Assembly: GCA_964293475.1 (NCBI GenBank)
Contig: CAXYYJ010000015.1
Coordinates: 1-64,000 of the forward strand
Direction: 5' to 3'
DNA: 64,000 nucleotides
DNA from: UBA12170 sp964293475
Lineage (GTDB): Bacteria > Bacteroidota > Bacteroidia > Bacteroidales > UBA12170
Part shown: piece after piece, positions 17,677 through 25,785 of the stretch
Numbering within the stretch: the stretch's first letter is position 1
Layout of the letters: each line of letters opens with the position of its first letter
Made by a program: the position numbers and the translations under genes
Notes under the pieces: model-generated
What the model was told of the DNA's origin: nothing
Databases searched by the model: none
What the model saw: the letters and a program-made list of their open reading frames with translations, nothing else

Positions 17677-18804
17677 TTAGTTATATGCTTGAAGTTGACC
17701 AACAATATAATTTATTTCCACTTCTGTCAAATCCGCATGCAGCGGCAAAGTGATAAAGCTATCTGCCTCTTTTTCTACAAAAGGACAATTATTGCCCCAT
17801 TCTTTGAATAATGGCTGCACGGATAATGGTGTATAGTGGCAACCTGTGGCAATTCCTTTAGATTTGAGATAAATCATGAGTTCATCTCTCTTTTCAGCTC
17901 TTATGCCAAACATTTGATAAACGTATTTATCTGGTTCGTAGGGCAAAAGAGGCTTTATTCCGGGGATATCTTTTATGCCATCCATATAGGTCTGAATGAT
18001 GTCGGAGCGTCGCTTATTCATGGCTGGCAGTTTTTTCAATTGAGCCAAACCTATGGAAGCTGCCAAATCATTCATATTGTACTTGTAACCTAATATATTG
18101 AGCTCATAAAACCAATGCAAAGCATCGTGATTGGAATGGGTATAGGCCTGGGCTGTTTTCCAATTATCCTTATCAATACCCACCCAACGCATGGCTTTAA
18201 CGTCTTTGAATAAATCTGGCTGGTTGGTAACCATCATGCCACCATCACCGGTGGTCATGAGCTTTTTCTCCTCAAAACTATAACAGCCAATATCTCCCCA
18301 GGTACCTAAGGCCTTGCCTTTATATAAAGCTCCGGAGGTATGCGCACAGTCTTCAATTACTTTTAATCCGTTCTCTTTAGCCCAGGGCATTAACTCATCC
18401 ATGGGGACAGGATGTCCGGCATAATGAACGGGCATTACTGCCACCACATCCTTATCGAATTTTCGCTTCATATCATCCAAATCCATTCCAAGTGTTTCCG
18501 GATTGGAGTCGACAAAAACAGGAATGAGCCTGTTGTATAAAATAGCTGAAGCTGTTGCAGAGAAGGTTAATGATGGAACCAATACTTTTTTGCCCACAGG
18601 GAAATTGAAAACAGCGAGTGCCAAATGTAAAGCAGCTGTTGCAGAGTTGAGACCTATGGCCAATTCGGCTCCAACAAACTTTGCCCACTCTTCTTCAAAT
18701 TTATTAACGTTTGGGCCAAGACCCACCCAGGAGCGGTCGAAAGCATCTTTAACCATTGCTAATTCTTCGGCACCTAGTGATGGTTTAAATAATCTTATGT
18801 TCAT
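17677..18804 (-). CDS. DegT/DnrJ/EryC1/StrS-family sugar aminotransferase
   Basis: 375 aa, normal family length. PLP-dependent aminotransferase with GLNSATAALHLAL (about 51-63), VIEDCAHTSGA (149-159) and the lysine motif CYSFEEKKLMTTGDGG (174-189), with Lys181 the expected Schiff-base residue. It converts a 4-keto or 3-keto nucleotide sugar to the amino sugar. Its base composition is less AT-rich than the genes downstream and matches the rfbFGC genes upstream, so it may belong to the CDP-sugar set, from which it is separated by the inserted four-helix-bundle cassette (inference). Confidence 0.9.
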   Translation of the reverse strand: MNIRLFKPSLGAEELAMVKDAFDRSWVGLGPNVNKFEEEWAKFVGAELAIGLNSATAALHLALAVFNFPVGKKVLVPSLTFSATASAILYNRLIPVFVDSNPETLGMDLDDMKRKFDKDVVAVMPVHYAGHPVPMDELMPWAKENGLKVIEDCAHTSGALYKGKALGTWGDIGCYSFEEKKLMTTGDGGMMVTNQPDLFKDVKAMRWVGIDKDNWKTAQAYTHSNHDALHWFYELNILGYKYNMNDLAASIGLAQLKKLPAMNKRRSDIIQTYMDGIKDIPGIKPLLPYEPDKYVYQMFGIRAEKRDELMIYLKSKGIATGCHYTPLSVQPLFKEWGNNCPFVEKEADSFITLPLHADLTEVEINYIVGQLQAYN

Positions 18805-18817
18805 ATTGATAAGGATA

Positions 18818-18957
18818 AAAGTTTTTTAAGATAAAAGTAAAAAGATAAAAATTTAATGTGAAAAGATAAAAGATAAAAGTAAAAAGTTTAAAGAAAAAAG
18901 TACAAAGTTTAAAGGTAAAGGTTTAAAAGATAAGGTTTGTTAAGGGTTAGGAGGTTT
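18818..18957. repeat. AAGATAA/AAGTAAA heptamer array
   Basis: Low-complexity sequence with a 7-nt step: AAGATAA, AAGTAAA, AAGATAA, AAGTTTA, AAGTACA, AAGTTTA, AAGGTAA, AGGTTTA. It runs into the 3' end of the four-helix-bundle gene and supplies its TAA stop (18942-18940). It is the inverted counterpart of the TTATCTT/CTTTATC array at 19313-19570. Confidence 0.75.
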
Positions 18958-19302
18958 AGGTCTTGATTTTTGGACTATTGCTCCCAGTATTAATTTAAGT
19001 TCTTTTGATTCTTGAATTAAGGCGTTAAGATTGTCATCTTTTGGAATTACTTTAATATTATCGATAATGCGAAGCCAATAATTTGATTCTCTCATTTCTC
19101 TTAATGAAATTCTTACTTTATTGGTGAAATCTGCCTTTGACGATCCTGCTTGTGCTTCTTCGTAATTAGCTCCACTTGATGTTGAACTCTTTATTAATTG
19201 ATGCTTTATGACTTTATATTCTGTTTCGGAAGGAAGAGTCCGAGTAAATTTTATCACACTAACAGCGAAATTAAAGAGTCTCTCTTCCAAATCATTCATC
19301 AA
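18940..19302 (-). CDS. four-helix bundle protein, divergent second copy
   Basis: 120 aa. LEERLFNFAVSVIKFTRTLP at the N-terminus, HQLIKSSTSSGANYEEAQAG (about 49-68) and the KVRISLREMRESNYWLRII helix (about 77-95) are characteristic of the four-helix-bundle/23S IVS protein family, from a different branch than the copy at 1198-1566. It is embedded between inverted heptamer arrays (18818-18957 and 19313-19570) and breaks the run of sugar genes between rfbC and the DegT aminotransferase. No function in polysaccharide synthesis is expected. Confidence 0.85.
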   Translation of the reverse strand: MMNDLEERLFNFAVSVIKFTRTLPSETEYKVIKHQLIKSSTSSGANYEEAQAGSSKADFTNKVRISLREMRESNYWLRIIDNIKVIPKDDNLNALIQESKELKLILGAIVQKSRPKPPNP

Positions 19303-19312
19303 AGCTGCGGTT

Positions 19313-19570
19313 TTTTCTTAATTCTTTATCCCTTTATCTTCAAACATCAAATCACCAATCCAACTTTAGTCTTTCCCCTTTTATCTTTTGACTTCAAGCC
19401 TCAAATCTAATCCATCAGTCCTGACAATACTTTTATCTTTCCTCTTTTTCCCTTTATCTTCAAGCATCAAATCACCAATCCAACTTTATTCTTCTCCCTT
19501 TTATCTTTTGTCTTCAAGCATCAAATCACCAACCCCTCTTTTGTCTTTTCACCTTTTATCTTTTATCTTC
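19313..19570. repeat. CTTTATC/TTATCTT heptamer-stepped array with about 55-60 bp higher-order copies
   Basis: Pyrimidine-rich sequence in which TTTATCTTCAA(A/G)CATCAAATC, ACCAATCCAACTTTA and CCTTTTATCTTTTG recur about four times. The internal step is mostly 7 nt (CTTTATC TTCAAAC ATCAAAT CACCAAT CCAACTT). The right end encodes the last residues (EDKR) and stop codon of the rfbC-like gene. Confidence 0.75.
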
Positions 19571-20122
19571 AATAAATTGATAACTATTCACAAATTCTTG
19601 CAATGATAAATTCTGTTTATCCTTCTCCGATAGTATTGGATTCGTTACGGGCCATTCAATTGCAACTTCAGGGTCATTCCATAAAAGTCCTCTTTCGTTC
19701 TCTTTATTATAGAAATTATCAACTTTGTAAACTACTTCACTGATTTCTGTGAGTGTACAAAAGCCGTGGGCGAATCCTCTGGGAATAAAAATCATTTTTT
19801 TATTCTCTGCGGATAATTCTATGCTGTCCCATTGCCCAAATGTTGGGGAGTACTTTCTTAAGTCGACAAAAACATCTAAAACTGCTCCGTTGATGCACCG
19901 AACTAATTTCGTTTCAGAAAAGGGCGGAAGTTGAAAATGAAGGCCTCTTATAATTCCTTTTTGTTCGGATCTGGAGTGATTTTCCTGAATCCAAATTCGT
20001 TCTAAACCAGCATTCTTAAAGATTTCGATATCAAATGTTCTCATAAAAAACCCTCTTGGGTCTAAATGAGGTTTCAATGTGATTTCGAATACTCCTTTTA
20101 GTTTTCGCTCTTTGATTTCCAT
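19556..20122 (-). CDS. rfbC: RmlC-type dTDP/CDP-4-keto-6-deoxyhexose epimerase
   Basis: 188 aa, the usual RmlC length. Cupin-fold epimerase with GIIRGLHFQLPPF (56-68; His62 is the expected catalytic base), FIPRGFAHGFCTL (112-124), Tyr138 in VDNFYNK and the NPILSEKDKQ end (161-170). It follows rfbF and rfbG with an overlap of 25 bases, so its real substrate is probably CDP-4-keto-6-deoxyglucose rather than the dTDP form (inference from context; no rmlA or rmlB is in the window). The final residues and the stop codon fall in the repeat array, so the native C-terminus may have been altered by the array. Confidence 0.85.
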   Translation of the reverse strand: MEIKERKLKGVFEITLKPHLDPRGFFMRTFDIEIFKNAGLERIWIQENHSRSEQKGIIRGLHFQLPPFSETKLVRCINGAVLDVFVDLRKYSPTFGQWDSIELSAENKKMIFIPRGFAHGFCTLTEISEVVYKVDNFYNKENERGLLWNDPEVAIEWPVTNPILSEKDKQNLSLQEFVNSYQFIEDKR

Positions 20123-21195
20123 AATTCGGTATAGTTTTCAATCTGCTCAAAACAGATTTGCTGAGCGTCGCGATGTTTATAATTTTTGTACCAATCCACA
20201 GTGAATGAAATGGTTTGATTGAAATCGAGAACTGGCTGCCAATTCAATCTGCTTTTCGCTTTGTTTATATCCAATGAAAGAAGACTGGCTTCATGCAAAG
20301 TAGTTGGGTTGGAGGTGTCTTTCCATGAGCCTTCACCATATACCTTGAGCATGGTATCAACTAGTTTACCTACATTCACAATATTTCCTGCTTCAGGGCC
20401 AAAATTCCATGCTTCTGCATAGGACAAAGGCTTTTCAATCATTTTTGCTGCAAGAAGCAGGTATCCACCCAATGGTTCAAGCACATGCTGCCAGGGTCGA
20501 ACTGATTTGGGGCTTCTAACTTCAATAGTAGCTCCATTTTCAATTGCTCTTATACAATCGGGAACAATACGAAAATCTGCCCAATCACCGCCACCAATCA
20601 CATTGCCTGCTCTGGCAGAGGCAATGGTTTTCCCATGTTTTATATAATCTTTTGGATTGAAAAATGAATTCCGGTAAGAAGAAATAATCAGCTCTGCAGC
20701 ACCTTTACTTGCACTGTACGGATCATAGCCACCCAATCTTTCATCTTCGCGATAGGGCCATAGCCATTCTCTGTTTTCGTAAACTTTATCAGTTGTGATA
20801 AAGACCGCTGTTTTGATGCTTGAACTGTTTCTAATAATCTCGAGCATATTAACAGTACCCTGGGTATTGACTTCGAAAGTTTCCAAAGGAGTCTGATAAC
20901 TTTCTAGCACCAAAGGTTGAGCAGCCAAATGAAAAACAATTTCGGGTTGTTCAATTTCAATTGTATTTCTCAGATTTTGATAATCCCGAATATCAAGACG
21001 ATAGTCTTTTACCAAATTCCCAACGCCGGATAAAACAAAATTATCCAGTTTAGTTTTCGGATCTAATGAAATGCCAATGACTTCAGCACCAAGTTTGTGA
21101 AGCCATAAACTGAGCCAGGAACCTTTGAAACCAGTATGGCCAGTTACCAGGACTTTTTTTCCTTTAAAGGTTGAGAGGCATTGTTCAATTACCAT
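20098..21195 (-). CDS. rfbG: CDP-glucose 4,6-dehydratase
   Basis: About 365 aa from the ATG at 21195. An in-frame GTG at 21222 would add nine residues but lie inside rfbF. Extended SDR enzyme: VLVTGHTGFKGSWLSLWL is the NAD-binding motif of the RfbG group, FITTDKVYENREW is the dehydratase signature, and YDPYSASKGAAELI holds the Tyr-x3-Lys pair. It converts CDP-D-glucose to CDP-4-keto-6-deoxyglucose. The gene order rfbF-rfbG-rfbC is that of CDP-deoxysugar pathways, with rfbF overlapping by 7 bases. Confidence 0.92.
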   Translation of the reverse strand: MVIEQCLSTFKGKKVLVTGHTGFKGSWLSLWLHKLGAEVIGISLDPKTKLDNFVLSGVGNLVKDYRLDIRDYQNLRNTIEIEQPEIVFHLAAQPLVLESYQTPLETFEVNTQGTVNMLEIIRNSSSIKTAVFITTDKVYENREWLWPYREDERLGGYDPYSASKGAAELIISSYRNSFFNPKDYIKHGKTIASARAGNVIGGGDWADFRIVPDCIRAIENGATIEVRSPKSVRPWQHVLEPLGGYLLLAAKMIEKPLSYAEAWNFGPEAGNIVNVGKLVDTMLKVYGEGSWKDTSNPTTLHEASLLSLDINKAKSRLNWQPVLDFNQTISFTVDWYKNYKHRDAQQICFEQIENYTELWKSKSEN

Positions 21196-21965
21196 AGTTT
21201 CCAAACCGGATTTTCTTTCCACATTTTGTTCAATTGCTGATTGTCTCTGAAGGTGTCCATGGATTGCCAGAAACCTTTATGTTGAAAAACTGACAACTGA
21301 TCGTTTTCAACAAGAGCGTCAATGGGTGCTTTTTCCAAATCTGTTTTGGGGTCGTCAGGTATTAAATCGAGAAACTCTTTTTTAAACACAAAATAGCCTC
21401 CATTGATAGGCTGTTGATGCTCAATATCTTTGAGCTGCTGTTTAAATTGAGAAACCATATCGCCATTTAATACCAAATCGCCAAATCTGCTTGGTGGATA
21501 AACCCCTGTTACAGTGCCAATGGTATTTTTCATTTTATGAAATTCCACAAGCTCTTTAATGTTAACAGTTGCCACGGCATCGCCATAGGTTAGCATGAAT
21601 CGATCTTCTGTGACATATTTCCCTGCCAGTTTGGTTCTAAAACCTGTCATGGATTCATCGCCGGTTTCGACCAGGGTTACTTTCCAGTTATTTTTGGAGC
21701 CTTCATTTTCTATTTGAACTGTGCCATTGGATAGGTCGACTGTAAAATCGCGGTTGTATTTATAATAATTGAGGAAATAATCGCGAATCACATCACCTTT
21801 ATAGCCCAATGCTAAAATAAATTCATTGTGGCCATAGAAAGAATAATGTTTCATGATATGCCATAAAATGGGTCTTCCCCCAATTTCTACCATGGGTTTT
21901 GGTTTATATTCTGTTTCTTCGCGAAGGCGTGTGCCCATTCCACCGCAGAGGATGATTGTTTTCAT
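21189..21965 (-). CDS. rfbF: glucose-1-phosphate cytidylyltransferase
   Basis: 258 aa, full family length. The N-terminal nucleotidyltransferase signature ILCGGMGTRLREETEYKPKP (4-23) is specific to RfbF. GGRPILWHIMKHYS and LTYGDAVA (metal-binding D) follow. It makes CDP-glucose from CTP and glucose-1-phosphate, supplying rfbG. First gene of the CDP-deoxysugar set; the SGNH-like gene upstream ends 5 bases before its start. Confidence 0.95.
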   Translation of the reverse strand: MKTIILCGGMGTRLREETEYKPKPMVEIGGRPILWHIMKHYSFYGHNEFILALGYKGDVIRDYFLNYYKYNRDFTVDLSNGTVQIENEGSKNNWKVTLVETGDESMTGFRTKLAGKYVTEDRFMLTYGDAVATVNIKELVEFHKMKNTIGTVTGVYPPSRFGDLVLNGDMVSQFKQQLKDIEHQQPINGGYFVFKKEFLDLIPDDPKTDLEKAPIDALVENDQLSVFQHKGFWQSMDTFRDNQQLNKMWKENPVWKLW

Positions 21966-21970
21966 AGGAA

Positions 21971-22969
21971 TTAATTGTTATAAATTTGTTGCAAAATATC
22001 TCGGGCTACCTGAGGTCTAAAATGACTGGCGTCGTAGAAGTTATATAATTCATTCGAATAGATGCCTGGACCAGAGAAATCATAAACATTTTCTACGCCA
22101 AAAATCTCATTTAGAAGGTTTTTTTGTTCCTCACATAACTGAAATTGACTGATAAATGGATTACTTATTATTTTATACTGCGTTTTATGTTTCACCAGAA
22201 TGGCTTTTATTTCCTTTAAAAGTTCTATTTCTTTTTCACTAACTGCCAAGGTCGTATTTTGAATCTTATTCTTCAAATCCAGCAAATGCATTCTTTTCGA
22301 ATAGAAATCTAAAGAATCGTTTTTTATTTCCTCGTCTAAGCCCAAAAACAAATCTGATGTAGTTGGATCCCATATATTTGGGTATTTATGATTTAAGATT
22401 TTACTGCCCATATAGCTTTTGTATTCGCCAGTAAATTTGAATATAAAGTAGCTAACGAAAAACCTGGGTGCAAAAAATGCATACAAAAACTCTTTATGGA
22501 AATCAATCCAGCTTTCGTTATTAACAATGGGGTAGTCTAAATACAAAAGGCCCTCCTTTTTGCTAACATCACCCAATAGCATCTGGTCGACAAATATCAA
22601 TACATATTTTATGGAATCAACTTTGCTGTCCACAAATTTCAATTTGGAATTGATTCCAAACAAGCTTTCAGCATTGCCATCATAGTGATAGGGTCTAGCA
22701 TCTTTCGGTAAATATTTGACCCAGTCATTGGTTTTGACAGCTAAAGTGCGTGAGCTGCCAAAAATAAATGCGTTATAATTTTCCTTTTCATATTTATTGA
22801 TGAAATTTTTTCCATTAATAACAGAACGATTTAAGCTAACAAAGTCGTCGCCTTTATAATAGTTATCATAGCTATAGATAATCTTGAAAGGGTCAAAAAA
22901 TATATATAAGCCTATCAGGAAAAAAGCAGGAAGGGTAAAAACAAAAAGCTTTTGAAGAAAATGACTCAT
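21971..22969 (-). CDS. membrane-anchored SGNH/GDSL-like protein
   Basis: 332 aa. One N-terminal hydrophobic anchor (LFVFTLPAFFLIGLYIFF) followed by a periplasmic domain. AFIFGSSRTLAV (about 67-78) looks like the nucleophile block and FYDASHFRP near the C-terminus (about 313-321) like the DxxH block of SGNH esterase/acyltransferase-like proteins. Such genes often accompany MBOAT acyltransferases like the one at 30142-31590, where they help O-acylate polysaccharide outside the membrane. The pairing here is by analogy only, since the two genes are about 7 kb apart. Confidence 0.6.
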   Translation of the reverse strand: MSHFLQKLFVFTLPAFFLIGLYIFFDPFKIIYSYDNYYKGDDFVSLNRSVINGKNFINKYEKENYNAFIFGSSRTLAVKTNDWVKYLPKDARPYHYDGNAESLFGINSKLKFVDSKVDSIKYVLIFVDQMLLGDVSKKEGLLYLDYPIVNNESWIDFHKEFLYAFFAPRFFVSYFIFKFTGEYKSYMGSKILNHKYPNIWDPTTSDLFLGLDEEIKNDSLDFYSKRMHLLDLKNKIQNTTLAVSEKEIELLKEIKAILVKHKTQYKIISNPFISQFQLCEEQKNLLNEIFGVENVYDFSGPGIYSNELYNFYDASHFRPQVARDILQQIYNN

Positions 22970-22974
22970 TTTAA

Positions 22975-24396
22975 TTACTTAATAATCAATACATTGTCAG
23001 AATACTTGTGTCCTTTGAAAAGATTAAATGCTATCTTTCCAGTGGTAATAATGCCTAAAATAAAAAACATAAAATAGAATGGCATAAAAGGTAATACTCT
23101 TCGGCCTTCATCTGCCATCAAAGGGATCATAAGAAAATGAAATATAAAAACCGGCAGAAAAAACCATATTCTTTTTATATTAAAAACCAATCCGATGAAG
23201 AAAAAGAAAGTAATAGTGAACCCAAAGAAAAGCGAAATCGTCATTGATATTTTAGTGTCACCAGAGAGAAGCGTAGAAATATTGCTAAGATAGTCCGTTT
23301 TCCAAAGTGGCCAAACCAATGCTTTTCTAAAATTCACCTTTATTGCCCGTGTTAGTTTATATTTCGTCATACCAAAGTCAGTTAGGCCTGTTTTCTCTTT
23401 GATAATGTTTATAAGTGAATCGGCGCTTTGCTCATAAGAGCCATTAAATGATTTTTCAAACATCACTTTGCCAGGTTCGCTATACCCTGCCACTATTTTA
23501 TCCTTATAGTTTTCACCCTCTCCATCTAAATTTAAATAGTAGGCCAACGCATATGTATCGTGATATTTCTTAAATTCGTAGGTATAAGAAGTCCCAAAAC
23601 TTTTGGCGACCCGTATATCTGGTACTTCATTGTATGCTCGCAAAATCCATGGAGCCACTGATATTATAAATACCATGCCAATAATGCTTGTGGATTTTAT
23701 GGTTTTTTGAAAATTTCTAGATAAAAAATAATGCGAAAGTAAAAAGACTGGGAGGATAAAAACATAAGCCTGCAAAGTTAGCACGAGTGCAGCCGCAATT
23801 ATTCCAAAGATTACATCATATTTTACAGGAGTAGTGCTTTTTGCAGATTTAATAAACAGCCAGCCCATTAATGTCAGTAGGAAAGTTATTAAAATTTCGC
23901 GCTGAGGGAAGGTTATAAAAATGGTAAATGGTAAATAAAAGATAAATGCCAAAGAAATATAAAAGGCCCATTTTTTTTCCAGAAAGAAACTAAGAATATG
24001 AAACATCAAGATAGTTGTAAGTAGTGCCAAGATTGCTTGTAGTAGCCGCACTATGTATATTTCCCTGTGCGTTCCTAAATAGGTGCTCTCAATCTCTTCC
24101 TTGTAAGGTAAATGTATATTCTGATTACCAAGAAGCGAGTTGATTTCACAAGCAATGGAAAAAAAGAATGGATAGCCTGGTTCTCTAAAGTACATTTTGG
24201 AATAAGGAGCATCTATTACACCACTATAGCCGTTTCCGGATGCTATATTTACAGCCATTCTTTGGTAGGAGCGACCATCGGAGCCAATATAGCGCTGATT
24301 TATAAAAATGGCAGTCAACAGGTAAACAATCGAAGCTGTGATAACCAATATTTTGATCATTTTGCTTTTGGTAATTCCTTTAATAAAAAAGTTCAT
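22975..24396 (-). CDS. multi-pass GT39/ArnT-like membrane glycosyltransferase
   Basis: 473 aa, with about ten hydrophobic helices. The first periplasmic loop contains YIGSDGRSYQRMAVNIASG (about 36-54) and YFREPGYPFFFS, resembling the acidic catalytic loop of GT-C (GT39/PMT/ArnT-like) transferases that use polyprenyl-phosphate sugars. The GtrA-like and DPM1-like genes directly upstream would supply and flip such a donor, so the three probably form a module that adds a side-chain sugar in the periplasm. Confidence 0.65.
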   Translation of the reverse strand: MNFFIKGITKSKMIKILVITASIVYLLTAIFINQRYIGSDGRSYQRMAVNIASGNGYSGVIDAPYSKMYFREPGYPFFFSIACEINSLLGNQNIHLPYKEEIESTYLGTHREIYIVRLLQAILALLTTILMFHILSFFLEKKWAFYISLAFIFYLPFTIFITFPQREILITFLLTLMGWLFIKSAKSTTPVKYDVIFGIIAAALVLTLQAYVFILPVFLLSHYFLSRNFQKTIKSTSIIGMVFIISVAPWILRAYNEVPDIRVAKSFGTSYTYEFKKYHDTYALAYYLNLDGEGENYKDKIVAGYSEPGKVMFEKSFNGSYEQSADSLINIIKEKTGLTDFGMTKYKLTRAIKVNFRKALVWPLWKTDYLSNISTLLSGDTKISMTISLFFGFTITFFFFIGLVFNIKRIWFFLPVFIFHFLMIPLMADEGRRVLPFMPFYFMFFILGIITTGKIAFNLFKGHKYSDNVLIIK

Positions 24397-24420
24397 AAAA
24401 TTATTATTTTAAGTCACAGG

Positions 24421-24804
24421 CTAATTCTCAAACCGACTAAACATTTTTGAAGTGAATAAAAAATTCCATGTCATTGTGAATGGTAAGGGTAGAAGTGAAT
24501 TGATAAAATCGTTGAAATTAAAAAGTACTTGAAAAACATATAACGATAATAAACCTATCAAAAGGGATGAGCCATAAATAAGATTGTACAAGAAATAGGT
24601 AGATATACTCAAGCCTTTTTTAAATACAAGCTTACCATTTAAAAAATACGATCCTGCGATACTGAGAATATAGACCGTAATGTAACTTATATATAGATTT
24701 AATTTAAATGATTCAATAAAAACATAAAGAAGAAGAATTGAAAATAGGGTTATAACAATTCCAACAACTGAAAACCCTGAAAACTGAATAATTAATTTTC
24801 GCAC
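24421..24804 (-). CDS. GtrA-family membrane protein
   Basis: 127 aa with four predicted helices (FSVVGIVITLFSILLLYVF, ISYITVYILSIAGSYFL, YNLIYGSSLLIGLLSLYVF and a final LPLPFTMTWNFLFT). This is the GtrA family, thought to flip polyprenyl-phosphate-linked sugars. The NGKLVF motif after helix 2 (SYFLNGKLVFK) is typical. It sits between the GtrB-like GT2 gene and the GT39-like gene. Confidence 0.85.
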   Translation of the reverse strand: MRKLIIQFSGFSVVGIVITLFSILLLYVFIESFKLNLYISYITVYILSIAGSYFLNGKLVFKKGLSISTYFLYNLIYGSSLLIGLLSLYVFQVLFNFNDFINSLLPLPFTMTWNFLFTSKMFSRFEN

Positions 24805-24809
24805 TAAGA

Positions 24810-25778
24810 TTATTGTTTATTGTGGGTAATGCTTTTCTTCCTTATTATATATCCTGGTCTATTTTTAACTTCCTCGTAAATTCTCCAAATATATTCAGCA
24901 ATTATTCCTAAAGAAAACAAAATTATACCAGAAAAAAATGATATTATTACAACAGTTGAAGTCCAACCTGGCATAAAACTTCCCCAAAACAAGGGATTAC
25001 CAAACAATCTTATATATGAATAGAAAAATATTATTCCAAGGGCAAATAAAGAAAAGAACATCCCCAGATTAGTAATTATTTTTACTGGGTACGTGGATGT
25101 TGAAAAAAATGTATCCTTTGCCTGCTTTAATTTTTTCCTGAATGTCCATCTCGACTTTTTATTTATTCCTCTAACCCGCTCATACGGGTAAAAATGAGGT
25201 TTAAATCCTAATCGAAAAACTTCGGAGAGTATAGATGTATTTATGGGGTGGATTTTTTCATTTACTAAATTAATGACTTCTCTATCAATAAAAAAAGTAT
25301 CAGCACCACCATCTGGGTATTTTACATCTGATAAAGTATTAATTGTTCTATAGTAGGCTTTGGCCCATAAATCAGTGAAAAAGCCATCATTTCTTTTAGT
25401 ACGATATGGTATTACAATATTTTCTCCATTTTGCCACAACCGATACATATCAACAATTGTTTGGTAAGGCTGTTGCTCGTCATCTGGAATAGGTACAGCA
25501 CAATCCCCGTTGCAAACACTTAAACCAGCGAAGATGGCATAATGAGATGTGTAATTCCTACTTAACTGATAGGCAATTACGTTTTCAAATTCCTGCTCTA
25601 ATTTTAATGCAATGTCAAAAGAAATATCCGTGGACCCATCATCAATAATTATGAATTCGAATTTAATTGACTCAGCATCAAGCAATTCTTTTAGATTGTT
25701 AAAAGAATTAACTATTCTTTCTTTACTATAGTATGATAAAAGAATTATACTTAAAAGGCCACTTCGATTTTGCATCAT
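24810..25778 (-). CDS. DPM1/GtrB-like family 2 glycosyltransferase
   Basis: 322 aa. N-terminal GT-A domain with IILLSYYSKE, FIIIDDGSTDIS (about 41-52) and the VPIPDDEQQPYQT acidic motif (about 95-107), then two C-terminal helices (MFFSLFALGIIFFYSY and VVIISFFSGIILFSLGII). This layout is that of polyprenyl-phosphate glycosyltransferases (GtrB/ArnC/DPM1), which charge undecaprenyl phosphate with one sugar. The following GtrA gene supports this. Confidence 0.85.
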   Translation of the reverse strand: MMQNRSGLLSIILLSYYSKERIVNSFNNLKELLDAESIKFEFIIIDDGSTDISFDIALKLEQEFENVIAYQLSRNYTSHYAIFAGLSVCNGDCAVPIPDDEQQPYQTIVDMYRLWQNGENIVIPYRTKRNDGFFTDLWAKAYYRTINTLSDVKYPDGGADTFFIDREVINLVNEKIHPINTSILSEVFRLGFKPHFYPYERVRGINKKSRWTFRKKLKQAKDTFFSTSTYPVKIITNLGMFFSLFALGIIFFYSYIRLFGNPLFWGSFMPGWTSTVVIISFFSGIILFSLGIIAEYIWRIYEEVKNRPGYIIRKKSITHNKQ

Positions 25779-25785
25779 TAAATTA

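Noticed and set aside
21196..21222. GTG start for rfbG nine codons upstream
   Set aside because: It falls within rfbF, and the ATG at 21195 fits the RfbG N-terminus better with a normal short overlap.
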